16,191 nt of DNA from Thiotrichaceae bacterium (GTDB lineage Bacteria; Pseudomonadota; Gammaproteobacteria; Thiotrichales; Thiotrichaceae), in NCBI GenBank assembly GCA_027008885.1, contig JALVDQ010000043.1:1-16191 (forward strand), read 5' to 3'. This document shows, one piece after another, positions 1 to 6,801 of this stretch (the first letter of the stretch is position 1; each line of letters starts with the position of its first letter). Both the position numbers and the translations under genes were made by a program. The notes under the pieces are model-generated. The model did no database searches. It worked only from the letters and a program-made list of their open reading frames with translations, and was not told the DNA's origin.

Positions 1-325
1 AGTCTTCCTCGTTGATTTCACCCAATGGCGTAGCATAAAAACTGGAGGCATTATTGACCAGAATATCCAGGCGTGCGGTTTTCTGCAGGATGCTTTCAAT
101 CATTTTGGGGAAACCGCTAATATCCAGCAAATCAGCCTGTTGCAAAAAACATGAGTCCTTACGCAGGGCATTCAGTTCATTTGCCAGTGTTTCAGCTTCC
201 CCTGCGGAATGACGATAATGTATGATCACCGTAGCACCTGCCTGATGCAATGCCCTGAGCGTCACCGCACCAATACGTCGCGCAGCACCCGTTACCAAAG
301 CGACTTTACCTTTTAGATTTTGCAT
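1..325 (-). CDS. Pteridine reductase, FolM/PTR1-like SDR (partial, N-terminal part)
   Basis: The first 108 codons of a short-chain dehydrogenase/reductase are present, and the gene runs off the left edge. The ATG at 325-323 opens with MQNLKGKVALVTGAARRIG. The nucleotide-binding loop TGAARRIG (residues 12-19) has Arg-Arg in place of the usual glycines, as in PTR1/FolM-type pteridine reductases, which use NADPH to reduce dihydrobiopterin, dihydromonapterin or dihydrofolate. The Rossmann-fold NNAS motif is also visible, in VNNASSFYATPLGEI. The catalytic YxxxK lies outside the window, so activity cannot be judged. Its start codon is only 16 bp from that of the divergent midA-type gene, so any shared promoters must lie largely inside the two coding regions. 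The SDR assignment is near certain; the pteridine substrate is inferred from the loop sequence. Confidence 0.85.
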   Translation of the reverse strand, partial: MQNLKGKVALVTGAARRIGAVTLRALHQAGATVIIHYRHSAGEAETLANELNALRKDSCFLQQADLLDISGFPKMIESILQKTARLDILVNNASSFYATPLGEINEED

Positions 326-341
326 GTAGACTACCCACCTA

Positions 342-1517
342 ATGAAACATACTCAAAGTTTACCAGAACCCTCTGCCGAAGCCTTGCGACACAGTGAAAA
401 ACTTGTCGCCATGATACGTCAGGAAATCTTCAGGAATCAAGGCAGCATCAGCTTTCGGCGTTATATGGAAATGGCACTATATGAGCCTTTGCTGGGCTAC
501 TACGTCACAGGAACCTATAAAATCGGGGCAGCAGGTGACTTTATTACCGCGCCTGAAATCTCGCCGCTGTTTTCTCAATGTATTGCCAGCCAAACTGCCG
601 AAGTTATAAAAACATATAAAAAAGGGGGGGGATGGGTATTAGAGCTGGGCGCCGGTTCGGGTACGATGGCTGCTGATATTTTGCTTGAACTGGAAAGACA
701 AAAAGCACTTCCCGAGCGCTATCTGATACTTGATTTAAGTCCCGATCTGGTTCAGCGTCAGCGCCAGACCATAGCAAAACACGCCGCGCATCTGCTGCAT
801 CTGGTTGAGTGGATCAGTCAACTCCCTGAGGATTTTAATGGCATAGTGATTGCCAACGAAGTCCTTGATGCCATGCCGATTGAAATCTTTACCCAGCATG
901 AGGATAAAGTCTACCAGCACCATATTATCTGGGAGGAGGATCAGCTAAGGGAACAACTGCAAATTGCTGACAGCGATTTTCAGAAAACAGTGCAAAGGCT
1001 GCAAATTCCTTTTGAAGCAACACCCTACACTTCTGAATTTAACCCCAATTTACCAGGATGGTTTGAGACGCTTGGCAAGAGTCTCCAGTCAGGTATGATT
1101 TTGCTGATTGATTATGGTTATCCCCGCAGGGAATATTATCTGCCTGAGCGCAATAAAGGCACCCTGATTTGTCATTATCAGCACCTCGTCAATGAAGCCC
1201 CCCTGTTCTATCCAGGCTTGCAGGATATTACTGCCAGCGTTGATTTTACTGGCGTCGCAGAAGCAGCAGACAAGGCAGGATTTTGTGTCGCGGGCTTTAC
1301 CTCACAGGCGGCTTTTCTGGCAAATGCAGGACTTGAAGATTTTTTTATGCGCGCTCTGGAGAACAATCCAGAGGATCAATACAAACTGGCACAGCAGGTG
1401 CGCACTTTAAGCCTGCCCTCCGAAATGGGAGAACGCTTTAAGGTGATTGCATTGAGCAAGTCGCTTGATGTTTCGCTGAGTGGTTTTTCTTCACTAGATC
1501 AGCGTTATCGCCTGTAG
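342..1517 (+). CDS. SAM-dependent methyltransferase, MidA/NDUFAF7 family (DUF185)
   Basis: The 391-residue protein matches the usual length of the family. Mitochondrial members (NDUFAF7/MidA) methylate an arginine of complex I; the bacterial substrate is not established. The family signature GDFITAPEISPLF is at residues 65-77. The SAM-binding motif I, LELGAGSG, is at 100-107. IVIANEVLDAMPIE (about 168-181) and ILLIDYGYPRREYY (about 253-266) are also typical. The start is supported by the family-like opening SAEALRHSEKLVAMIRQEI, but I see no Shine-Dalgarno sequence upstream, and only 16 bp separate it from the divergent reductase. Codons for TYKKGGGW, just before motif I, coincide with an inverted copy of a 30-bp dispersed element (608-637). 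Compared with my recollection of homologs this loop is about two residues longer. The G8 tract there could be slippage-prone, but the frame is intact. Confidence 0.9.
   Translation: MKHTQSLPEPSAEALRHSEKLVAMIRQEIFRNQGSISFRRYMEMALYEPLLGYYVTGTYKIGAAGDFITAPEISPLFSQCIASQTAEVIKTYKKGGGWVLELGAGSGTMAADILLELERQKALPERYLILDLSPDLVQRQRQTIAKHAAHLLHLVEWISQLPEDFNGIVIANEVLDAMPIEIFTQHEDKVYQHHIIWEEDQLREQLQIADSDFQKTVQRLQIPFEATPYTSEFNPNLPGWFETLGKSLQSGMILLIDYGYPRREYYLPERNKGTLICHYQHLVNEAPLFYPGLQDITASVDFTGVAEAADKAGFCVAGFTSQAAFLANAGLEDFFMRALENNPEDQYKLAQQVRTLSLPSEMGERFKVIALSKSLDVSLSGFSSLDQRYRL
608..637 (-). repeat. 30-bp C-tract/T-tract dispersed element, copy A (inside midA-type gene)
   Basis: On the minus strand this reads ACCCAT, C8, T6, ATATG, T5, for a total of 30 bp. 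The same block order recurs at 4910, 9914, 12533 and 15440, with a degenerate copy at 5045. This copy lies inside a coding region and encodes the residues just before the SAM-binding motif. It is the only copy in the opposite orientation. Confidence 0.8.
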
Positions 1518-1551
1518 TGGCATTGTTTACAATGGAATATAGTTTTAAGTA

Positions 1552-2487
1552 ATGAAAATACAATGGTTTCCTGGTCATATGCACAAGGCCAGCAAAGAGA
1601 TTCGTGAAAAACTTGCAGAAATGGACTTGCTTATTGAAGTCCTCGATGCACGCTTGCCGGGTTCCAGCGAAAACCCCATGATTGCCAGTATTCGTGGGGA
1701 CAAGCCCTGCATAAAAATCTTCAATAAAAGTGATCTTGCCGACCCTGTATTAAGCAAACAGTGGCAGGACTATTATGAGCAGGACAAAGGCATCAAGACT
1801 CTCTGCATTAGCAAAGAGCAGACGGACAAAATCAGGCAGATAGCATCACTCTGCCGTAAAATAACACCACTTAACGACAATCGTGTCAAACAAATTCATG
1901 CCATGATTGTGGGTATCCCAAATGTTGGAAAATCCACGATTATCAATAAACTCACAGGCAGAAACATTGCCAAAACAGGCAATGAGGCTGCCGTAACCCG
2001 TCAACAGCAGCGTATTAAAATTGATCACAATGTCGTGCTGTTTGATACTCCGGGGCTACTCTGGGGTGACATTATGAATGAGCACAGCGGTTACCGGCTT
2101 GCCATCAGTGGCGCGATCAAGGACACTGCTTTTGACCACGATGATGTTGCATTTTATCTGGCAGACTACCTGATAAAACACTATCCAGATCTGCTCACAG
2201 AACGCTACCAGCTTGAACAGTGCCCACAAACAGAACTGGAACTGATAGAAGCCATAGGGCGTTTGCGCGGTTGTCTGCGTGCGGGCGGGCAAGTAGAGCT
2301 TGATAAAGCCTGCAAAATTCTGGTTAACGAGTTTCGACTCGGCACACTGGGGCAAATCACACTGGAAAACCCGCCGGATTTTATAAAGGAAGTCGAACAC
2401 GCAAAAGCAGAAAAAGCACGCAAGGAAAAACAAAAACAGGCATCCAGAGCAGCGCGGAAAAAACGCTGGAAGCGCAACAGGAAGTGA
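1552..2487 (+). CDS. rbgA: Ribosome biogenesis GTPase RbgA/YlqF
   Basis: The 311-residue protein has the circularly permuted GTPase order of the YlqF/RbgA family: G4 NKSD (58-61) precedes G1 GIPNVGKST (121-129) and G3 DTPG (165-168). A conserved threonine in AAVTRQQQ (149) fits G2. The opening QWFPGHMHKASKEI is the diagnostic N-terminus. In Bacillus, RbgA drives a late step of 50S subunit maturation; the same role is inferred here. The C-terminal 35 residues are very basic and probably bind rRNA. The gene lies 34 bp after the midA-type gene in the same direction, so cotranscription is likely. The ribosome binding site is weak (TAAG close to the ATG). Confidence 0.93.
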   Translation: MKIQWFPGHMHKASKEIREKLAEMDLLIEVLDARLPGSSENPMIASIRGDKPCIKIFNKSDLADPVLSKQWQDYYEQDKGIKTLCISKEQTDKIRQIASLCRKITPLNDNRVKQIHAMIVGIPNVGKSTIINKLTGRNIAKTGNEAAVTRQQQRIKIDHNVVLFDTPGLLWGDIMNEHSGYRLAISGAIKDTAFDHDDVAFYLADYLIKHYPDLLTERYQLEQCPQTELELIEAIGRLRGCLRAGGQVELDKACKILVNEFRLGTLGQITLENPPDFIKEVEHAKAEKARKEKQKQASRAARKKRWKRNRK

Positions 2488-2558
2488 TTTATACCTGATC
2501 TGGAAATTGTTTGATGCCAATGCGATCTGGTATTTGAGCAGACCAGCAAAAAACAAAT

Positions 2559-2604
2559 GTTACGCAGAGGACACAGAGGTATTTGCAGAGAGCCACAGAG
2601 ATTG
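2559..2604 (+). repeat. GCAGAG-type dispersed repeat, copy 1
   Basis: The copy begins GTTACGCAGAGGACACAGAG and continues with further GCAGAG/CACAGAG units, ending in ATTG. It is closely similar to 15226-15272, and a more diverged copy lies inverted at 15346-15388. It is non-coding and lies between rbgA and the antitoxin-like gene. No hairpin forms within this single copy. Confidence 0.8.
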
Positions 2605-2617
2605 AATCGGTAATGAG

Positions 2618-2875
2618 TCAAACCTGTGTCTTGTAGGTCGGATTAGCCCAAGCGTAATCCGACAAAATCGTGGCACTAAAGCTCCTTAAGTTTCCATCTG
2701 ATTTCTCAGACATAGCTTCTTCAATTAGAAAATCTAATTTTCCAGACTCAGAATCTGCTTTGATTTCATCACTCCAAAGCTTCCAGTCTCTTTCAGAAAA
2801 CCAACTAACAAGCTTTATATACTCTCGCTCTGGCAAAGCCTCAATGTCTAATTGTATTTCGTTAGCTGTTCTCAT
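2618..2875 (-). CDS. Antitoxin-like small protein, apparently orphan and repeat-modified at the 3' end
   Basis: The chosen ATG (2875-2873) has GAGG five bases upstream; a TTG six codons earlier is less likely. It gives about 85 residues. The first 66 or so (opening MRTANEIQLDIEALPEREY, with the core WKLWSDEIKADSESGKLDFL) resemble the small antitoxin-like proteins usually encoded just before RelE/ParE-type toxins. This is recognition from memory, not a search. The last 18 or so residues are encoded by a dispersed palindromic repeat (2631-2676), so the original C-terminus and stop appear to have been replaced. No toxin gene follows: the next 130 bases towards rbgA are non-coding and contain another repeat. 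I read it as a toxin-antitoxin remnant that still has a good ribosome binding site. Confidence 0.6.
   Translation of the reverse strand: MRTANEIQLDIEALPEREYIKLVSWFSERDWKLWSDEIKADSESGKLDFLIEEAMSEKSDGNLRSFSATILSDYAWANPTYKTQV
2631..2676. repeat. TCGG-TTAGC palindromic repeat, copy 1
   Basis: A perfect 9-bp stem, GTCGGATTA (2637-2645) with TAATCCGAC (2655-2663), encloses a 9-base loop. Conserved flanks TTGTAG and CGTGGCAC match the copy at 7251-7296 in 38 of 46 positions. It supplies the last codons and stop region of the antitoxin-like gene. Confidence 0.8.
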
Positions 2876-3000
2876 TTTATCCTCATTAGCCAAATTACTG
2901 GTTTAGGTGTTCTATTTTATCAAATTGGCAAGCAGATGGGTAATTTCATTGCTATCAATAGCTTAAATAGCCGAGTAGTTAGAAATGATCTATGCCTGAC

Positions 3001-3417
3001 TTAAAACGGCTTTACTACCACCATAATTAAAATCACTATGGTTAAAATCAGTGGTAACTCATTCATCCAGCGATAAAAAACGCCACTATGATCAAGCTGC
3101 CCCTGTTGCATTTCATTCACCCTTGCCCTGCACCAGAAGTGATAGGCGAGCAGTAGTCCCACAAACAGCAGCTTGACATGTATCCAGCCGCCCGTAAAAC
3201 CAAAGCCCAGCCAGAGCCACAGACCGAGTGTAATTGCGATTATCATCATCAGGGTCATAAAACCGTACAGCTTTTTAGCCATAATCAGCAAACGTTCTAC
3301 ATCCTGCCCTGCTTCTTTTCCTTCAACATAATGCACGAAAATACGGGGCAGATAGAAAATACCCGCCATCCACGACATAACAAACAGAATATGAAACGTT
3401 TTCACCCATAACATCAT
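3001..3417 (-). CDS. hemJ: Protoporphyrinogen IX oxidase HemJ (CopD-like membrane protein)
   Basis: The 138-residue membrane protein opens MMLWVKTFHILFVMSWMAG, the typical HemJ start. An upstream in-frame ATG would add 20 atypical residues inside cbiX. Four hydrophobic segments lie at about 3-23, 52-75, 82-100 and 121-137. The first-helix histidine (H9), R25, and the HVK triplet (80-82) are in the positions where HemJ proteins have conserved His, Arg and Lys. HemJ oxidises protoporphyrinogen IX to protoporphyrin IX in the inner membrane in bacteria lacking HemG/HemY. The start lies four bases after the cbiX stop, and an AGG-containing stretch inside the cbiX end could serve as ribosome binding site, so the two are probably translationally coupled. 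The CopD superfamily is related, which leaves slight doubt about the exact role. Confidence 0.85.
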   Translation of the reverse strand: MMLWVKTFHILFVMSWMAGIFYLPRIFVHYVEGKEAGQDVERLLIMAKKLYGFMTLMMIIAITLGLWLWLGFGFTGGWIHVKLLFVGLLLAYHFWCRARVNEMQQGQLDHSGVFYRWMNELPLILTIVILIMVVVKPF

Positions 3418-3421
3418 TTCG

Positions 3422-3784
3422 CTAAACCTTTTTTGCCTGTGATAATAAAATTTCAGGCATTCTAGCGGATGCGCCAAGATAAGGCGCGATATTTATGATT
3501 ACATCCGGGTAATCTTTTTGCACAGAGGCAACCTCCGCAGGAATATCTTCGCTCACATGCCGCCCTGCTGATAAAAAATAGGGCAGCACCACAATCTCCC
3601 TTGCGCCCTGCTCTATGGCATTTATCAGGGCATCAGGAATACTGGGCTGATCCAGCTCCAAAAAGGCAGTAGCCACCTGATCAAAGTCATGCTTTTGCAA
3701 ATCAAACTGGCGTGCTATCTCTCTGACTTCATCATTTGAAGCCATGCGGCGACTCCCATGAGCAATAATTAATAAATATTTCAT
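3422..3784 (-). CDS. cbiX: Sirohydrochlorin cobalto/ferrochelatase, short CbiX (CbiXS) type
   Basis: The protein has 120 residues, the size of the short single-domain chelatases that act as homodimers. It opens MKYLLIIAHGS, placing the first metal-binding histidine at H9; the second is H76 in LSAGRHVSED. FLELDQP (41-47) fits the conserved acidic segment. The family inserts Co2+ or Fe2+ (or Ni2+) into sirohydrochlorin; the metal cannot be told from sequence. In an organism with no visible cobalamin genes nearby, siroheme synthesis (SirB-like) is equally plausible. It is the first gene of a two-gene minus-strand unit with hemJ, and is divergent from the MBL-fold gene. Confidence 0.88.
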   Translation of the reverse strand: MKYLLIIAHGSRRMASNDEVREIARQFDLQKHDFDQVATAFLELDQPSIPDALINAIEQGAREIVVLPYFLSAGRHVSEDIPAEVASVQKDYPDVIINIAPYLGASARMPEILLSQAKKV

Positions 3785-3893
3785 TTTATTTCAGTACATT
3801 TTGCCAGCAATATTATGTTCCTTGAATTTCAAAACTCTATATAATACCCGAGTCACCAAGATGACAATAGTGCAAAATGTATATTAATGATTT

Positions 3894-3902
3894 TGCTATA
3901 AT
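3894..3902 (+). promoter_or_regulatory. Candidate extended -10 promoter of the MBL-fold gene
   Basis: TGCTATAAT is a perfect extended -10 hexamer (TGN-TATAAT), with no recognisable -35 box at 17 bp. Transcription would start near 3909, leaving a leader of about 40 bases before the ATG at 3949. This argues against the earlier in-frame ATG at 3877. Confidence 0.4.
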
Positions 3903-3948
3903 TTTTCAAAATTCAAAAAAATCCGGACAATCGTCTACAAAGGACAAT

Positions 3949-4896
3949 ATGAACACAATAACTCAAGATCTCGGGCAAGGTATTACACTGGTTGATGCAC
4001 AATATGGAAAAGCGGGCGTAGTCGCCATCTATTTAATGCAGCAAGAGGATGAAGTCGCCATCATAGAAACAGGAACCAACCATAGCGTTCCGCATGTAAA
4101 AAACGCACTCAGGGAAAAAAATCTGTCATTTGAGAATGTCCGCTATATCATCCCTACACATGTACATCTTGATCATGCCGGTGGTGCTGGTGAACTGATG
4201 CATCAATGTCCAAATGCACAGCTTGTTGTGCATCCCTTTGGGGCGCAACATCTGCATGACCCCGCCAAACTGGAAGCCGGAACCATCGCTGTTTATGGCG
4301 AAGAAAAATTTCGCAAGCTGTATGGAAAAATACGCCCTGTAGAGGCACACAGAATCATGGAAGCCCCTGGTTTTTTCAAAATTGACCTAAACGGAAGAGA
4401 ACTGGAATTTTTTGATACACCCGGTCACGCGCGTCATCATTTTTGCGTTTATGACAAACAAAGTGCCGGGATTTTTACGGGGGATACCTTTGGTCTGTCC
4501 TATCCGCAAATTACTACAGACAAGGGACCATTGATTTTTGCCACTACCACTCCCGTGCAATTTGATCCGGGCTCACTATTACAAAGTATTGATTGCCTGA
4601 CATCACTGCAACCCGAGGTAATCTATCTCACCCATTTTGGAGCAGTGACACCCACTCCCGAACTGACAAAGCAGTTAAAACGCAGTATTCGCCGTTTTTC
4701 AAATATTGCTCTTGATTTTCAGACAAAACCGCAAAACCGTGTTGCATTAATTCAGGAAAAACTCATTGAATACCTGCTGACTGTCCTCAAGGAGATGGGC
4801 TGCCACCAGTCTCCCGAATTTTGCGAAGCTGTCATCCGGGCTGATATGGAACTGAATGCCAAAGGACTGGATTTCTGGCTAAGCAAATCTGCATAA
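3949..4896 (+). CDS. MBL-fold metallo-hydrolase of unknown substrate
   Basis: The start at 3949 has AGGA seven bases upstream and lies downstream of a good extended -10; it gives 315 residues. The metallo-beta-lactamase signature HVHLDH is at residues 71-76 (H71, H73, D75, H76). Further predicted ligands are H160 (TPGH), D179 (TGDT) and H229 (YLTHFG), so a complete dinuclear metal site is present. The C-terminal 80 or so residues are helical. The family includes glyoxalase II, RNase Z, lactonases and persulfide dioxygenases, but I see no feature that picks one. It has no signal peptide and should be cytoplasmic. It stands alone, divergent from cbiX, and is followed within 14 bases by a copy of the 30-bp element. 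Confidence 0.85.
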   Translation: MNTITQDLGQGITLVDAQYGKAGVVAIYLMQQEDEVAIIETGTNHSVPHVKNALREKNLSFENVRYIIPTHVHLDHAGGAGELMHQCPNAQLVVHPFGAQHLHDPAKLEAGTIAVYGEEKFRKLYGKIRPVEAHRIMEAPGFFKIDLNGRELEFFDTPGHARHHFCVYDKQSAGIFTGDTFGLSYPQITTDKGPLIFATTTPVQFDPGSLLQSIDCLTSLQPEVIYLTHFGAVTPTPELTKQLKRSIRRFSNIALDFQTKPQNRVALIQEKLIEYLLTVLKEMGCHQSPEFCEAVIRADMELNAKGLDFWLSKSA

Positions 4897-4909
4897 ATCA
4901 GATACCGAT

Positions 4910-4939
4910 ACCCATCCCCCCACTTTTTTACATATTTTT
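4910..4939 (+). repeat. 30-bp C-tract/T-tract dispersed element, copy B
   Basis: It reads ACCCAT, C6, AC, T6, ACATA, T5, exactly 30 bp, starting 14 bases after the stop of the MBL-fold gene. The AC replaces the last two C positions of the C8 copies without changing total length. Confidence 0.8.
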
Positions 4940-4956
4940 GCGTAGTGTCGAGTTGC

Positions 4957-5023
4957 GTAGGGTTGGTGCAGCCATGCGAAACCAACCGAATCTGGTTGGT
5001 TGCGTAAACTCCAGCAACCCTAC
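4957..5023. repeat. GTAGGGTTG imperfect palindrome (67 bp)
   Basis: Outer arms are GTAGGGTTG (4957-4965) and CAACCCTAC (5015-5023). The inner perfect stem is AACCAACC (4980-4987) with GGTTGGTT (4994-5001) around a 6-base loop; the arms between are partly complementary. It could fold into a long cruciform or RNA hairpin and may end transcription of the MBL-fold gene, but there is no T tract after it. Confidence 0.75.
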
Positions 5024-5044
5024 ATGCTGCCATCAAGCCTGAGA

Positions 5045-5071
5045 CACCCCCCCTGTTTTTTATATATTTTT
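5045..5071 (+). repeat. C-tract/T-tract element, degenerate copy C
   Basis: It has C7, TG, T6, ATATA, T5 but lacks the ACCCAT block of the other copies. TG after the C tract is shared with copy F at 15440. Confidence 0.65.
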
Positions 5072-5094
5072 CCGTCTGTGTTGAGGAACGAAAC

Positions 5095-5156
5095 ACGGGA
5101 GCACTGCTTAACTATGTGGTGCGATTCCCGTATTCCGCAGGCTTCATACGGGCTAC
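5095..5156. repeat. ATACGGG palindromic repeat
   Basis: CCCGTAT (5127-5133) and ATACGGG (5146-5152) form a 7-bp stem with a 12-base loop, followed by CTAC. A second pairing, ACGGGAGCAC upstream with GTGC and TCCCGT (near 5119-5131), could compete with it. The form resembles REP-like elements common in gammaproteobacteria. Confidence 0.6.
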
Positions 5157-5205
5157 GTCGCTGCGCTACTGATCAAATAAGTAATTATATTTTATGGCTC
5201 AATAT

Positions 5206-5234
5206 TATAATGTGGTCAGTGTACTTAGTATAAT
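5206..5234 (+). promoter_or_regulatory. Candidate -10 boxes ahead of pepA
   Basis: Two perfect TATAAT hexamers lie at 5206-5211 and 5229-5234, 45 to 73 bases before the pepA start. Neither has a convincing -35 box at 16-18 bp, so which one is used, if either, is open. Confidence 0.3.
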
Positions 5235-5278
5235 GCTACAATTTCACGCTTTGGGGACTTTTTAAATAGATAAAAACC

Positions 5279-6784
5279 ATGAAATACACCTTAAATTCCA
5301 AAAACAATCCCGCAACTGATCACTCTGACTGTCTGGTTCTTCCTGTCTTTTGTGAGGAGAAAAAAGACAAAAAAATTGCTTTGCCCGGCAATGCCGCCCA
5401 GCAGGTAAATGATGCCTGTGACAATAAAATCCAGATCTTTCTGGATCAGGGTGATTTTACGGGCAAATCGGGAGAAACGGCATTCCTTTACAATCTTGAT
5501 AAAATAGCCGCTCCACGAATTTTATTATTAGGCTATGGCGATAAAGACAAACTCAACGCCAAAGCATTAGCAAATATTGCCAAATCAGCCTGCAAAGCGA
5601 TCAAATCAAAAAATATCAAGAGTTGCAGTTATTATTTAAGTGAAGTTGCCGAGAATGATACCGAGATTACCCAGGCAGTTACCTCCTTTGCGGACTGTTT
5701 GTATCAACTGAAAGATTACAAAAGCAAATCTTCAAAAGAGAGCGCTTCCCTGCAAGAATTAAGTCTCTCATCCACACTGAATTTTAATCAGGATGCAGAA
5801 ACTACCTTGCTTCACAGCATTGCTATCGCAGATGGTATGAAACTCTCGCGTGATCTGGCAAATCATCCCGGCAATGTCTGCACTCCCAGTTTTATCGCAC
5901 GCAGGGCAGAACAGTTAAGTTCCGAGTATGACTCAATCTCACTTGAGGTACTTGAAGAAAGTGATATGGAAAAGCTCGGCATGGGTGCTTTTCTTTCTGT
6001 CAGCAAAGGCAGTGATGAAGCGGGTAAAATGATTATTCTGCAATATCATGGAGCAAGCGACAAGGAAGAAGCCCCGATTGCCCTGGTTGGCAAGGGAATT
6101 ACGTTTGATACCGGAGGCATCTCGCTTAAACCGGGTGCAAGCATGGATGAAATGAAATTTGACATGTCTGGAGCCGCCAGCATGTTGGGTACCTTAAAAG
6201 CCTGCGCGCAAATGCAGCTAGCGCTTAATCTGTTGGTGGTGCTTGCAACTGCGGAGAATATGCCAAGTGCCCGTGCCAGCAAACCAGGCGATATTGTGAC
6301 ATCCATGCAAGGCACTACCATTGAAGTGCTGAATACGGACGCGGAAGGCAGACTGGTTTTATGTGATGCCTTAAGCTATGTTGGCAAGTTCAAGCCCAGA
6401 ATAGTGATTGATGCGGCAACCCTCACCGGAGCCTGTATTATTGCCCTTGGACATCATATCAGCGCAGTTCTCTCCAATAACGACGAGCTGGCGGCAGAGC
6501 TGATTCGTGCGGGTAATGATATTAATGACCCGGTCTGGCAGTTACCCATGAATGATGATTACAAAAAGCAGCTTAAAAGCGAATTTGCAGATCTGGGTAA
6601 TATTGGTGGACGCGCCGCAGGAACCATTACAGCCGCCTGCTTTCTTGCTGAATTTACCAAGGACTATACCTGGGCGCATCTTGATATCGCAGGGACAGCC
6701 TGGAGCAAAAAAGATTCAACGGGACGCCCCGTGCCACTGCTTTCTCAATTTCTGATTAATCAGGTTAAGGACAAGAAGGGATAA
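5279..6784 (+). CDS. pepA: Leucyl aminopeptidase PepA (M17 family)
   Basis: The 501-residue length is normal for the family. The C-terminal catalytic domain is clear: GKGITFDTGGISLKP at 271-285 supplies K272 and D277 as metal ligands and K284 as catalytic lysine; D295 lies in KFDMSG; and the family signature NTDAEGRL at 352-359 supplies D354, E356 and R358. It releases N-terminal residues, leucine preferred, as a cytoplasmic hexamer with two metals per subunit. In E. coli PepA also binds DNA in Xer recombination and carAB control; the sequence here does not show whether that is conserved. It is followed by holC after 17 bp, an arrangement widespread in proteobacteria. I see no strong Shine-Dalgarno sequence. 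Confidence 0.97.
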   Translation: MKYTLNSKNNPATDHSDCLVLPVFCEEKKDKKIALPGNAAQQVNDACDNKIQIFLDQGDFTGKSGETAFLYNLDKIAAPRILLLGYGDKDKLNAKALANIAKSACKAIKSKNIKSCSYYLSEVAENDTEITQAVTSFADCLYQLKDYKSKSSKESASLQELSLSSTLNFNQDAETTLLHSIAIADGMKLSRDLANHPGNVCTPSFIARRAEQLSSEYDSISLEVLEESDMEKLGMGAFLSVSKGSDEAGKMIILQYHGASDKEEAPIALVGKGITFDTGGISLKPGASMDEMKFDMSGAASMLGTLKACAQMQLALNLLVVLATAENMPSARASKPGDIVTSMQGTTIEVLNTDAEGRLVLCDALSYVGKFKPRIVIDAATLTGACIIALGHHISAVLSNNDELAAELIRAGNDINDPVWQLPMNDDYKKQLKSEFADLGNIGGRAAGTITAACFLAEFTKDYTWAHLDIAGTAWSKKDSTGRPVPLLSQFLINQVKDKKG

Positions 6785-6801
6785 GCAAACAAGCACAAAG
6801 C

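Larger units (their letters stand above)
4897..5278. other. Non-coding repeat nest between the MBL-fold gene and pepA
   Basis: These 382 bases contain no credible gene. In order they hold copy B of the 30-bp element, a 67-bp imperfect palindrome, degenerate copy C of the element, an ATACGGG palindrome, and then an AT-rich stretch with two TATAAT boxes ahead of pepA. Short open frames here run through the repeats and have no coding features. Confidence 0.8.

Noticed and set aside
608..640. Programmed frameshift site like dnaX at the A6G8 run in the midA-type gene
   Set aside because: The A run is not in the X-XXY-YYZ phase of the dnaX heptamer and the gene is full length in frame 0.
2523..2556. 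Rho-independent terminator after rbgA (CTGGT/ACCAG near an A run)
   Set aside because: The stem is only five base pairs with a 10-base loop, and there is no T tract on the plus strand.
2056..2621. Long minus-strand open frames opposite the end of rbgA (up to 166 codons)
   Set aside because: They are antisense to a clearly conserved GTPase, Cys/Phe-rich with no domain, and run into a dispersed repeat.
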